NCBI RefSeq assembly: GCF_035917675.1
Contig: NZ_CP109104.1
Span: 7,936,001 to 8,000,000, forward strand
Origin: Streptomyces sp. NBC_01775
GTDB taxonomy: Bacteria > Actinomycetota > Actinomycetes > Streptomycetales > Streptomycetaceae
Direction of reading: 5' to 3'
Length of the DNA stretch: 64,000 bases
A program made the position numbers and the translations under genes. Every line of letters starts with the position of its first letter. The stretch's first letter is position 1. Positions 52,982-61,644 of the stretch are shown here, piece after piece. The notes under the pieces were generated by a model, which searched no databases, was not told where the DNA came from, and was given only the letters and a program-made list of their open reading frames with translations.

Positions 52982-55833
52982 GCGGCCCCCACGACGTCAT
53001 GAGCGGCCCGCACGAAGGCACATTCGAAGAGCTGCGCGCGCAGTTGCAGGAGACCGCGGCCACGTTCGCCGACGGGCCCGACGCCCTGGAGGGCATCCTC
53101 CTGGGCATCGTCGAGGACGTCGACCGCGCGGTGCGCGAGCCGTTGGAGATCTTCCCCGTCTGCCACCACTCGCCCGCCTCGGCGCTCGCGATGGCACGCC
53201 GCCTGCGGGAGAAGCAGCCGAAGGTGGTGTATCTGGAGCTGTGCGAGGACCTGGAGCCGCTGCTGACCGAGCTGCGCAACTGCAAGCTCCCGGTGGCCCT
53301 CCAGGCGTTCGCCTCCGAGATCGAGGGCTTTCCGCCCGAGTGGTCCCCGCTGTCGGTGGTCGCACCGATCACCGAAGCCTCGGCGGAGTACCAGGCGATC
53401 GCCTACGCACTGGACACCCCTGGCGTCGAGCTCGTCCTCGTCGACCGCTCCTCGGACCACGTCTTCCAGTGGGACGCGCGTGGGAGTCACACCGACGACG
53501 CGGCCGAGCCCGGCGGCCCGGCGGAGGGGGCGGACGCGTCCGGCCAGGACACGTCACCCGCCGAGGAAGAGGCCGCGCTGCACGGCGACGCGGTCGGTGT
53601 GGAGATCGGCGACCTGCGCCCACGCTTCGCCGAGCTGGAGGAGCACCTGCTGCGCCACGGCAGGGTGCGGCACTGGTCGGAGTGGTGGCACCAGTACGTC
53701 GAACTGCCGCTCGGTGACAGCGACCACGACACCTACCGCCAGGTCATGCTCCTGATCGGCAGCCTCTTCCGGCGCCTGGCCCCCGGCGACCCCCATCGGG
53801 TGCGGGTGGACGAGGACCGCGAGCGCTACATGTGGACCAGGATGCGCGCGCACCTGTCCGAGTCCGGCACCGATCCGGCGGCCTGCCTCTATGTCTGCGG
53901 CGCCTTCCACGCGGCCAGCCACGTCGCGGAGTTCGGCGTCCAGGGCACCGACACCTTCGACATCAGCCCGCGCAGCGCCACGACCTGGCAGCACGGCCTG
54001 ATCCCGTCCAGCCACGCGGCGATCGAGGCGCAGTTCGGCCTCGCCGCCGGCTCGGTGTCGATCGCCGCGACGGTCTGGGCGAAGAACGTCCGGCGCACCC
54101 GCGTGGAGCCGTACCGCCTGGTGGGACAGGCGGGCACCAAGAAGTCGAAGGCCAAGAAGAAGGCCGCCCCGGCACCCGTCGCGGCCCTCCCGCCCTCGGA
54201 CAAGCTGACCGGCTTCCTTCGGCAACCGCCCGTCCTGGACAAGCTCGACGAGGCCGAACTGCTGGGCTGGTCGGTGGAGATCGTGCGCGCCGCGCGCCGC
54301 GACGGCTACCTCGCCTCCACCGCCGACGCCATCGCGGTGTTCGAGACGTCGATCCTGCTGGCCGGGATGCGCGACCGGGCCAGGCCCACGCCGTACGACT
54401 TCCAGGACGCGGCCGTCACCTGCATCGAGAAGGACAGGGTGCCGGGGCGGCGCGACGTGCGCCGTCTCGTGGACATCATGATGGGCGGCGACCGCGTCGG
54501 CCAGGTCGGCTACGACGCGCTGCCGCCCCTGGCCCGCGACGTCCACGACCGGCTCGCGCCGCTGGACCTGAAGCTCCAGCAACGCGGGGTGCGGCGTGCG
54601 CTGCTGGACATAGCCGGGCGGCCGGAGCTGGGGCGCTGCTCCGACGTGCTGTGGATGCTGCGGTATCTGATGCCACCGGGCGCCGCGCGGCCGATCATGG
54701 GCGAGCGGAAGCTGGGGGAGCGGTCGATCCAGGAGTCCTGGGACCTGGCGCTGGGCACCCATCAGCGTGCGCTCATCGAGCTCGGCTACGAGGGCGTCAG
54801 CATCGAGCAGGTCCTGGAGCAGCGCCTGCGCCGCACGGCGTACGGCCCGCAGGCCACCGTGGCGACCGTCCTGGAGGCCGTCGAGGACGCGACGCTGTAC
54901 CTGCCCGGCCGCCGCCTCCCCGACGAGCTGGGCACCCGCGCCCTGGAGGTGCTGGCGGCCGAACGCAGCGTCGACGGCGCACCGGAGGTCCTGCGCCGGG
55001 TGCGGCGGCTGCTGGCGTACTACCGCACCAGCGAGCCGGTGTTGCCGCCGTGGATCGAGTCCTTCGTCAAGGCCGGATACGCGCACTACTGCACCCTGCT
55101 GCCGACCGCGTTCACCGACGACGACGCCACCGACCGCCAGGTGGCGGCGATGCTGGGCTTCCTGTTCAGCATGGAGAGCCTGGCGCTGTCGCTGGGATGT
55201 GACCGTACCCAGCTGGAGCTGGCGGTCGCGCAGTCGCACCCGCAGGACCCGTCGAAGACGGCGCTGCTGTGGGCGGCACAGGTACAGCTCGGGAACCTCT
55301 CCCGCGCGGACCTGCGGGCGCGGTGCGACGAGCTGCTGGGCAACCCCATGGTGGTGCCCTCCTACCCGCGCTACCTCAGCGGCTTCGTCCACGCCCTGGA
55401 GCCCGTCCCCAACCTCACCGACTTCGTCGTGGAGGCGGTGTCGACCGCGTTCGGACGGCTCCCGGACCCGGTGCTCCTGCCCTGGCTGCCGACCCTGATC
55501 ACCACTTTGCGCGCGAACGGGGCCGAGCTGGCTCCGCTGCTGATCCGCGAGGCCGGACGGATCTTCCCCGGCCGGCTCGCGGCGCTGGACGAGTGGGTGC
55601 CGCCGTGGCTGGCGCAGCCGGATCCGGCACTAGTCCCTCCGGCACGGCCCGCGACCGGCGGCCGGGGCTGCGCACTGCTGATCGCCCACCCCGCGTCCTG
55701 CGACGCGGTGGCGAACCTGCTGGGCTACGAGGGGACGTGGGAGACGGCGGACCCAGGGCCGGCGGGCGCGGCGCTGACCGCCCGCTATCCCGATACGGCT
55801 GAGGCCCTGGAGTCGCTGATGGCCGGCGAGTGA
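52978..55833 (+). CDS. DUF5682-family protein
   Basis: A 951-residue protein. Residues about 55-330 carry the DUF5682 signature (FPVCHHSPASALAMARRLRE, VVYLELCEDLEPLLTEL, FPPEWSPLSVVAPITEASAE, LVLVDRSSDHVFQW), which resembles the TraB/EreA-like fold with paired His residues. A Lys/Ala-rich linker (KKSKAKKKAA) near 390 leads to a long helical C-terminal part. Members occur almost only beside MoxR, VWA and SWIM genes. It is the likely effector of the system (inference). The first seven codons are nearly duplicated, so the ATG at 52999 is an alternative start. Confidence 0.85.
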   Translation: MSGPHDVMSGPHEGTFEELRAQLQETAATFADGPDALEGILLGIVEDVDRAVREPLEIFPVCHHSPASALAMARRLREKQPKVVYLELCEDLEPLLTELRNCKLPVALQAFASEIEGFPPEWSPLSVVAPITEASAEYQAIAYALDTPGVELVLVDRSSDHVFQWDARGSHTDDAAEPGGPAEGADASGQDTSPAEEEAALHGDAVGVEIGDLRPRFAELEEHLLRHGRVRHWSEWWHQYVELPLGDSDHDTYRQVMLLIGSLFRRLAPGDPHRVRVDEDRERYMWTRMRAHLSESGTDPAACLYVCGAFHAASHVAEFGVQGTDTFDISPRSATTWQHGLIPSSHAAIEAQFGLAAGSVSIAATVWAKNVRRTRVEPYRLVGQAGTKKSKAKKKAAPAPVAALPPSDKLTGFLRQPPVLDKLDEAELLGWSVEIVRAARRDGYLASTADAIAVFETSILLAGMRDRARPTPYDFQDAAVTCIEKDRVPGRRDVRRLVDIMMGGDRVGQVGYDALPPLARDVHDRLAPLDLKLQQRGVRRALLDIAGRPELGRCSDVLWMLRYLMPPGAARPIMGERKLGERSIQESWDLALGTHQRALIELGYEGVSIEQVLEQRLRRTAYGPQATVATVLEAVEDATLYLPGRRLPDELGTRALEVLAAERSVDGAPEVLRRVRRLLAYYRTSEPVLPPWIESFVKAGYAHYCTLLPTAFTDDDATDRQVAAMLGFLFSMESLALSLGCDRTQLELAVAQSHPQDPSKTALLWAAQVQLGNLSRADLRARCDELLGNPMVVPSYPRYLSGFVHALEPVPNLTDFVVEAVSTAFGRLPDPVLLPWLPTLITTLRANGAELAPLLIREAGRIFPGRLAALDEWVPPWLAQPDPALVPPARPATGGRGCALLIAHPASCDAVANLLGYEGTWETADPGPAGAALTARYPDTAEALESLMAGE

Positions 55834-55835
55834 CG

Positions 55836-56759
55836 TCACACCGGGCCGGGCACCGTCTCCACGAGGCGGTGCCCGGCCGCCGTGAGACCCTCCGACACCG
55901 CCTCGACGAACGCGACGACGGCCTCGTTGTGGCGGGTCGGCACCCACACCACCGAGGTCTGCCATGCCAGCGCTGCCCCCTCCAGCGGGCGCCAGACCAG
56001 GCCGTCGGGAAGCGGCGTCGCCGGAGGTTCGTTCAGGTGGACGCCCCGTCCCGCGAGGACCAGGCCGTGCACGAAGTGGGGGTTGCGCGCGTGCCTGATG
56101 GACCCGGGCAGCAGGCCCTCGTCCCGGCAGATGAGCAGCATGTGGTCGTAGAGGCGGGGCGCCATCGCCCGAGGGAAGATCACCAGTGAAGCGCCGTCCA
56201 GATCGCGCAGGCGGACAGCGCCGCCGCCCTGGGCCGCGGGATGGTCGGCGCGCAGGACGACGCCGAGTTCACGGCGCGCCACAGGGCCGGATTCCAGGCC
56301 GACCGTGTCCGCTGGGTGACGGACCACCCCCGCGTCCAACTCGCCCTCGCGCAGCCGGAGCAACTGCTCGTCGGTCGTCAGCTCGTGCAGGTCGATCAGC
56401 ACATCGGGCACGCGGCGCGCGAAGCCCGCGATCAGTATCGGCAGCACAGGCGGCCCCGTGTCCGGCGGGACGCCGACCCGCAGCACGCCCGCCTCGCCCG
56501 GCCTGACCCGCCGCATGGCCTCGCGCGCGCTGTCCACCCCGGCCAGCACCGGCCGCACGTGCTCAAGGAGCAGCGCGCCCGCCTCGGTGAGCTGGACCCG
56601 GGGCCGGGTGCGGTCGAACAGCCGGATGCCCAGCTCGCTCTCCAGGTCCCGGATCCGCTGCGACAGCGGCGGCTGGGCCATGTGCAGCCGTTGCGCCGCC
56701 CTGCCGAAGTGCAGCTCCTCGGCCAGGACGGCGAAGTAGCGCAGGTGACGGAGCTCCAT
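55836..56759 (-). CDS. LysR-family transcriptional regulator
   Basis: A 307-residue LysR protein close to the BenM/CatM/IciA style: MELRHLRYFAVLAEELHFGR, AAQRLHMAQPPLSQRIRDLE, then the co-inducer domain. It is divergent from an enoyl-CoA hydratase/acyl-CoA synthetase/transporter operon, which it probably activates in response to the acid substrate or a CoA intermediate. It is convergent with the DUF5682 gene, with only 2 bp between the stops. Confidence 0.92.
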   Translation of the reverse strand: MELRHLRYFAVLAEELHFGRAAQRLHMAQPPLSQRIRDLESELGIRLFDRTRPRVQLTEAGALLLEHVRPVLAGVDSAREAMRRVRPGEAGVLRVGVPPDTGPPVLPILIAGFARRVPDVLIDLHELTTDEQLLRLREGELDAGVVRHPADTVGLESGPVARRELGVVLRADHPAAQGGGAVRLRDLDGASLVIFPRAMAPRLYDHMLLICRDEGLLPGSIRHARNPHFVHGLVLAGRGVHLNEPPATPLPDGLVWRPLEGAALAWQTSVVWVPTRHNEAVVAFVEAVSEGLTAAGHRLVETVPGPV

Positions 56760-56768
56760 GCGCGCACC

Positions 56769-56783
56769 ATATCGCTCTGATAT
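56769..56783. promoter_or_regulatory. LysR binding site (T-N11-A)
   Basis: ATATC-GCTCT-GATAT (56769-56783), a dyad containing the T-N11-A core of LysR sites. It lies 10 bp upstream of the LysR start in the divergent control region, so it fits autorepression plus activation of the hydratase operon. Confidence 0.65.
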
Positions 56784-56967
56784 CGCGGGCAGTCCCGATT
56801 GGTGTTAGCCGGATCACATGCCCGGCTGTTTGCGTGGCTGCTGACGGGAAGCCCGCCGGCGCTCACTCTCCCGTAACCCCCTTTCCCCCGCGGCAGCCCC
56901 TGCCGCCGCACGCCCCTGCGCGCACCCCTGCGCCCGCCCCTCGGCACGTACAGAAAGGCATGTCTCC

Positions 56968-57780
56968 ATGACCGACACCCGCACCGTTCTCGTGACCCGC
57001 CACCCCGTTCCCGCAGCCGACGGTGACGGCGACGGCGACGACGTCTACGTGGCCGAGGTGACCCTCAACCGGCCCGACAAGCTGAACGCCTGGACCTCCG
57101 GCATGCGCGACATGCTGGTCGCGGCGCTCGACGAGGCGGGGGCCGACGAGCAGTGCCGCGCCGTCGTGCTCACCGGCGCCGGGCGCGCGTTCTGCGCCGG
57201 ACAGGACCTGGCGGAGACGGCCGCCATCGACGCGGACGACCACGCCGCAGCCGAGGCGTGGATCGACGACTTCGGCCGGCTGTTCCGCGCCGTGCGCGGC
57301 CTCGACAAGCCGGTCATCGCCGCCGTCAACGGCGTCGCCGCCGGGTCCGGTTTCCAGTTCGCCCTCCTCGCCGACCTCCGCATCGGCCACGAAGGCGTCA
57401 GGATGGGCCAGCCCGAGGTGCTCTCCGGCATCCCCAGCATCACCGGTATCTGGGCCATGCGCGGCATCCTCGGCCGGGCGAAGACCGCCGAGTTCGCTCT
57501 CACGGGCCGCCTCGTGGACGCCGCCGAGGCGCAGCGGCTCGGGCTGCTGTCCCGCCTGGTGGAGCGGGACCAGGTCAAGAGCGAGGCGCTGGCCGAGGCG
57601 GCGCGCCTCGCGGAACTCCCGCCCGGCGCCGTCGCGCTGACCAAGGGCCGCCTGCGGGAGCTGGACGACGCGGGGCTCGACGAGGCGATCGACGCGGCCA
57701 AGAAGGTGCACACCGCCGCCTACGCCACGGGGGAGCCGCAGCGCGAGATGGCCCGCTTCCTGGCCGGCCGCCGCCGCTGA
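56968..57780 (+). CDS. Enoyl-CoA hydratase/isomerase
   Basis: A 270-residue crotonase-fold protein. The two oxyanion-hole segments are LTGAGRAFCAGQDL near residue 62 and VAAVNGVAAGSGFQFALLAD near 115. It would hydrate or otherwise modify an acyl-CoA double bond. First gene of an operon with acyl-CoA synthetase and an MHS-type transporter. An acidic Asp/Gly run (DGDGDGDD) follows the first strand. AGAAAGGC precedes the ATG. Confidence 0.9.
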   Translation: MTDTRTVLVTRHPVPAADGDGDGDDVYVAEVTLNRPDKLNAWTSGMRDMLVAALDEAGADEQCRAVVLTGAGRAFCAGQDLAETAAIDADDHAAAEAWIDDFGRLFRAVRGLDKPVIAAVNGVAAGSGFQFALLADLRIGHEGVRMGQPEVLSGIPSITGIWAMRGILGRAKTAEFALTGRLVDAAEAQRLGLLSRLVERDQVKSEALAEAARLAELPPGAVALTKGRLRELDDAGLDEAIDAAKKVHTAAYATGEPQREMARFLAGRRR

Positions 57781-57932
57781 GCCGGCCCGGCACCCGACCC
57801 CCGTCGTACGCCCGGCCCCCCGTCGTCGGCCCGGCCCCGTCGTACGCCCGGCGGCCCCGGTAAGCCCCGGCCCCGTACGCACCCGCCCCCGTACGCCCGC
57901 ACCCACCGCGCCCCGTCCACCAGGAGGACCCC
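57781..57932. repeat. GC-rich imperfect repeats between hydratase and synthetase
   Basis: Words such as CGTCGTACGCCCGG and CCCGTACGC recur several times in this 152-bp gap. No gene. A GGAGGA site at its end serves the synthetase. Confidence 0.6.
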
Positions 57933-59561
57933 ATGACCACCAGCGTCACACCCGAAGACGCGGTCTCCGACGAGGAAGACGCGTACCGCCGCCTCGTGGA
58001 AGAGCACCGGTGGACCGTTCCCGAGCGGTACAACATGGCCGCCGACGTCGCCGACCGGCACCCGGGCGACAAGCTCGCGCTCATCTTCGAGGACCACACA
58101 GGACACCGCGAGGAGGTCCGCTGGCAGCAGATCCAGGACCGCTCCCGGCAGGTGGCCGCGCACCTGCACGCGCTGGGCGTGCGCAAGGGCGACCGCGTGG
58201 CAGTACTCCTGCCCCAGCGCCCCGACACTCCGGCCACGTACCTGGGCGTCCTGCGCACCGGCGCCGTCCTCGTGACCATGTCGCTGCTGTGGGCGGACGA
58301 GCCCATCCGCTACCGGCTGGCCGACTCCGACACCACCGTGCTGGTCACGGAGACCGCTGCGCTGGAGCGTACGGAGGGGTTCGACGGCACCGTCGTCGAC
58401 GTGGACGACCCGGCGATCGGAGCGCTGCCGCCCGAATACACCACCGTGGAAACAGCGCCCGACGACCCGGCCCTGATCTTCTACACATCCGGCACGACCG
58501 GCCCGGCCAAGGGCATCGTGCACGCTCACCGCACCCTGCTCGGGCACAACGAGTTCCGCCACTGCCACGACCTGCGGCCCGGGGATGTGTTCTACGGCGC
58601 CGGGGACTGGGCCTGGTCCATGGCCAAACTCATGGGCCCGCTGCGCGCGGGCGCCACGCATCTCGTCCACCGCCCGGCCGGCGGCTTCGACCCGGCCGGG
58701 CTGCTGGCCGCGATGTCCCGTAACAAGGTCACAACGGCCCTGGTCAACCCCACTTTCCTCCGTAAGATGATGCAGGATGTCCCGGACGCGGGGACGCGCC
58801 ATCCGCAGTCGCTGCGGGTGGTGTGCTGCTCGAACGAGCCGCTCACCCCCGACCTCATCGACTGGTTCCGCGGCCAGTTCGGCGTGACCCCGCTGGATTA
58901 CTACGGATCCACCGAGTCGTACCCCCTGCTCGGCAACTTCCCCGGCGTGCCGGTCAAGCCCGGCTCCATGGGCCGCCCCCTGCCCGGCTGGGACGTCGCG
59001 CTGCTGGACGAGAACGACCGCGAGGTACCCGTGGGAGAGCCGGGCGAGATCTGCCTGCGTGCCGGATCCAACCCCCAGTTCCCGCTGGGCTACTGGAACC
59101 GCCCGGAGGCGTCGGCCGAGACCTTCGGTGGCACCTGGTACCGCACGAAGGACCAGGCCGTCATGGACGAGGACGGATACTTCTGGTTCCTCGGCCGCAC
59201 CGACGACGTCATCAAGACATCCGGATACCGGGTCGGACCGTACGAAGTGGAGGCCGCCTTGCGCGGGCATCCCGCCGTCGCCGAAGCCGGAGTGGCGGGC
59301 GTCCCCGACCCCGTGCGCGGCCAGGCCGTCAAGGCGTGGATCGAGCTGAGCCCCGGCCACGAGCCGGGCGACGAGCTGGCACGGGAACTCTCGGCCTTCG
59401 CCCGCGCCGCCCACTCCCGCTTCGCCTACCCGCGGCTGATCGAGTTCGTCGACGAACTGCCGCGCTCGGCCACTGGGAAGATCCAGCGAGCCGCCCTGCG
59501 CGCCCGGGACCTCGAGACCCCCGACGCGGTCACACCAAGCACGAAGGACGGGCCCAGGTGA
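57933..59561 (+). CDS. Acyl-CoA synthetase (AMP-forming)
   Basis: A 542-residue ANL-superfamily ligase. It has the ATP-binding loop FYTSGTTGPAKG near residue 183, the adenylation motif YYGSTESYPL, the hinge GRTDDVIKTSGYRVGPYEVE and the C-terminal catalytic Lys in PRSATGKIQR. It resembles medium-chain/aromatic acid CoA ligases more than acetyl-CoA synthetase; the exact acid is unknown. With the hydratase and transporter it should take up, activate and degrade a carboxylic acid. GTGA overlap with the transporter gene. Confidence 0.9.
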   Translation: MTTSVTPEDAVSDEEDAYRRLVEEHRWTVPERYNMAADVADRHPGDKLALIFEDHTGHREEVRWQQIQDRSRQVAAHLHALGVRKGDRVAVLLPQRPDTPATYLGVLRTGAVLVTMSLLWADEPIRYRLADSDTTVLVTETAALERTEGFDGTVVDVDDPAIGALPPEYTTVETAPDDPALIFYTSGTTGPAKGIVHAHRTLLGHNEFRHCHDLRPGDVFYGAGDWAWSMAKLMGPLRAGATHLVHRPAGGFDPAGLLAAMSRNKVTTALVNPTFLRKMMQDVPDAGTRHPQSLRVVCCSNEPLTPDLIDWFRGQFGVTPLDYYGSTESYPLLGNFPGVPVKPGSMGRPLPGWDVALLDENDREVPVGEPGEICLRAGSNPQFPLGYWNRPEASAETFGGTWYRTKDQAVMDEDGYFWFLGRTDDVIKTSGYRVGPYEVEAALRGHPAVAEAGVAGVPDPVRGQAVKAWIELSPGHEPGDELARELSAFARAAHSRFAYPRLIEFVDELPRSATGKIQRAALRARDLETPDAVTPSTKDGPR

Positions 59562-60913
59562 CGACAGACAGCGCAGTCCCCGTGCCCGCCTCGCCCCGCG
59601 AGGCGGATGAGGCGCCCGGCAGCCACGCGCCCCGCGTACGGCGCAAGGTCGCCCTCGCGACGGCCGTCGGCAACTTCGTCGAGTGGTTCGACTCCGGCGC
59701 GTACGCCATCATGTCGGCCACCATCGCGGGCCTGTTCTTCCCGCAGTACGACAAGACCGCGGCGCTCCTGGCCACCTGGGCCGTCTTCGCCGGCGGCTTC
59801 ATAGCCCGGCCGCTCGGCGCCGCCTTCTTCGGCCGCTACGGCGACCGGATCGGCCGCAACCGCATGCTCGCGCTGAGCGTGCTGTGCATGAGCGGCTCGA
59901 CGCTGCTCATCGGACTGCTGCCCAGCTACGCCACCCTCGGCATCGCCGCGCCCGTCCTGCTCTTCTGCCTGCGCGCCGTGCAGGGCTTCTCCACCGGCGG
60001 CGAGTACACCGGCGCCTCCGCCTTCATCATGGAGTACGCCCCGGAGGGGCGCCGGGCCCGTTACGCGAGCGTCGTGCCCCTCACCGTCGGCCTCGCTTCG
60101 GTGGCGGGCGCGCTGACCGGCCTGGTGATCACCTCGTCCCTCGACGAGGGGGCGCTCAACAGCTGGGGCTGGCGCGTCCCCTTCCTGCTGGCCGGACCGC
60201 TCGGACTCATCGGCCTCTACCTGCGCAGCCGGATCGAGGACACCCCGGTCTTCCGCGCGATGGAGCAGCGCGAGGCCGTACAGGAGGCGCCGCTGCGGCA
60301 GGCGTGGCGGCTCTGCCGGAAGCAGGTGCTCACGCTCTTCGGCTACAGCATCACCAACGCGGTCGGCTACTACCTCATGAGCAGCTACATGATCTCCTAC
60401 ATGTCGGAGGAGGTCGGCTACACCAAGTCGCAGGCCATGCTGGTCGGCTTCGTGTCCATGCTCGCCTACAGCGCGGCCTGCCCCCTCATGGCAGCCGCCA
60501 GCGACCGCTACGGGCGCAGGCCGATGCTGCTGGCCGCCTGCGGCGGCTTCGCCGTCACCACGCTGCCCGTCTTCTGGCTGATCGGCACCGGACTGGCCGG
60601 GGCGCTGGTGGGCACGGCGGTCCTGGCGGTGCTGGTCGCGGTGATCGGCACCTCCAACGTGCCGGCCATGGCCGAGATGTTCCCCGGCCAGCTACGGGCC
60701 AGCGGCTCGGCCCTCGGCTACACCGCGGCCTACGTCCTGTTCGGCGGGACAGCCCCGTTCGTCGCCACCGGGCTGGTCACCGCCGCCGGAAGCCCGCTCG
60801 CCCCCGGCTTCTATCTGATGGGGCTGGCGGTGGTCTCCGCGCTGGTGGTCCTCTTCTCCTTCAGGGAGACCCTGCGGCTGCCCCTCACGCGGACCTCCGT
60901 GCTGGGTGAGTGA
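59558..60913 (+). CDS. MFS transporter, metabolite:H+ symporter type
   Basis: A 451-residue transporter with about 12 hydrophobic segments and MHS-family marks: GNFVEWFDSGAYAIMSATIA, RPLGAAFFGRYGDRIGRNRM and LRAVQGFSTGGEYTGASAFI. MHS members import organic acids such as ketoglutarate, protocatechuate or shikimate with protons. The GTG at 59558 overlaps the synthetase stop, so it likely imports that enzyme's substrate. A very strong palindromic terminator follows. Confidence 0.92.
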   Translation: MTTDSAVPVPASPREADEAPGSHAPRVRRKVALATAVGNFVEWFDSGAYAIMSATIAGLFFPQYDKTAALLATWAVFAGGFIARPLGAAFFGRYGDRIGRNRMLALSVLCMSGSTLLIGLLPSYATLGIAAPVLLFCLRAVQGFSTGGEYTGASAFIMEYAPEGRRARYASVVPLTVGLASVAGALTGLVITSSLDEGALNSWGWRVPFLLAGPLGLIGLYLRSRIEDTPVFRAMEQREAVQEAPLRQAWRLCRKQVLTLFGYSITNAVGYYLMSSYMISYMSEEVGYTKSQAMLVGFVSMLAYSAACPLMAAASDRYGRRPMLLAACGGFAVTTLPVFWLIGTGLAGALVGTAVLAVLVAVIGTSNVPAMAEMFPGQLRASGSALGYTAAYVLFGGTAPFVATGLVTAAGSPLAPGFYLMGLAVVSALVVLFSFRETLRLPLTRTSVLGE

Positions 60914-60936
60914 ACGACGCGCCCCGGCGACATGAA

Positions 60937-60983
60937 CCGCGCCTGAGTGGCCGGCCCGTCACGGGCCGGCCACTCAGGCGCGG
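60937..60983. terminator. 47-nt near-perfect palindrome, bidirectional terminator
   Basis: Two perfectly complementary 23-bp arms (60937-60959 and 60961-60983) surround a single central C. The right arm includes the stop and last codons of the minus-strand TetR gene. It lies between convergent genes and should terminate both. Confidence 0.9.
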
Positions 60984-61594
60984 CCGAGGATGCGCTGGAC
61001 GCCGTCCTCGAAGCGGGCGGGGAAGGTGTCCTCGGCGAGGGCGGCCTGTGACGCGCGCAGGGCGGGGTACGGGCCCGCTGCCACCGCCTCGCGCAAGCGG
61101 GGCTCGTCGGCGTCGGTCACGGCCTGTTCTTCCTGGGTGAGGCCGAGGGTGAAGTAGACGAGGGCGTAGAGGGTCCGTGCCGCCGCCCGCGCCGTTCCCA
61201 GGTGCTCGGTGAGGGTGGCGATGAGGGTGTCCGCGAAGCGGAGGGTGTGCGGTTCGGCCGCGTACGTCCCGGTCACCAGGGCGGCTCCGTCCCGGTGGGC
61301 GAGCAGGGACTGCCGGTAGCGGCGCATCAGTTCGCGCGCCCGGCCGCCCGCCTCCGCCGGCAGGTCGTCGTAGGCGATGGCCCCGGCGACGGCGTCCGCC
61401 ATCAGTTCCAGCAGCCGGCTCTTGGTCTTGACGTGCCACAGGACGGTGTTCATCCGTACCCCGAGCCGGTCCGCGACGGCGCGGGTGGTGACCGCCTCCA
61501 GTCCTTCCTCGTCGAGGAGGCCCATTGCCGCTTCCACGACGGCGGCGGGGGTCAGCCGGGTGCGGGCCGACGGCCCGGATTGCTCTTTGGTCAC
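60974..61594 (-). CDS. TetR-family regulator (TetR class, C-terminal TetR_C)
   Basis: A 206-residue regulator most like TetR itself: LTPAAVVEAAMGLLDEEGLE, AVTTRAVADRLGVRMNTVLW, HVKTKSRLLELMADAV. This is the DNA-binding and first sensor segment of the tetracycline-repressor subgroup. It starts with GTG at 61594, which lies within operator 1. It is divergent from a flavin monooxygenase and likely represses it until its substrate is present. The last codons are inside the bidirectional terminator. Confidence 0.9.
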   Translation of the reverse strand: MTKEQSGPSARTRLTPAAVVEAAMGLLDEEGLEAVTTRAVADRLGVRMNTVLWHVKTKSRLLELMADAVAGAIAYDDLPAEAGGRARELMRRYRQSLLAHRDGAALVTGTYAAEPHTLRFADTLIATLTEHLGTARAAARTLYALVYFTLGLTQEEQAVTDADEPRLREAVAAGPYPALRASQAALAEDTFPARFEDGVQRILGRA

Positions 61595-61601
61595 TGACCT
61601 A
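61587..61601. promoter_or_regulatory. TetR operator 1
   Basis: TTGGTC-ACT-GACCTA, one mismatch from the perfect site at 61620. It covers the GTG start of the tetR gene. Confidence 0.7.
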
Positions 61602-61619
61602 GTTTACTTCAGCGAGTAA

Positions 61620-61634
61620 TTGGTCACCGACCAA
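61620..61634. promoter_or_regulatory. TetR operator 2
   Basis: TTGGTC-ACC-GACCAA, a perfect 6-3-6 palindrome whose centre is 33 bp, about three turns, from operator 1. It runs into the AAGGAG ribosome binding site of the monooxygenase gene. Confidence 0.75.
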
Positions 61635-61644
61635 GGAGAAGTCC

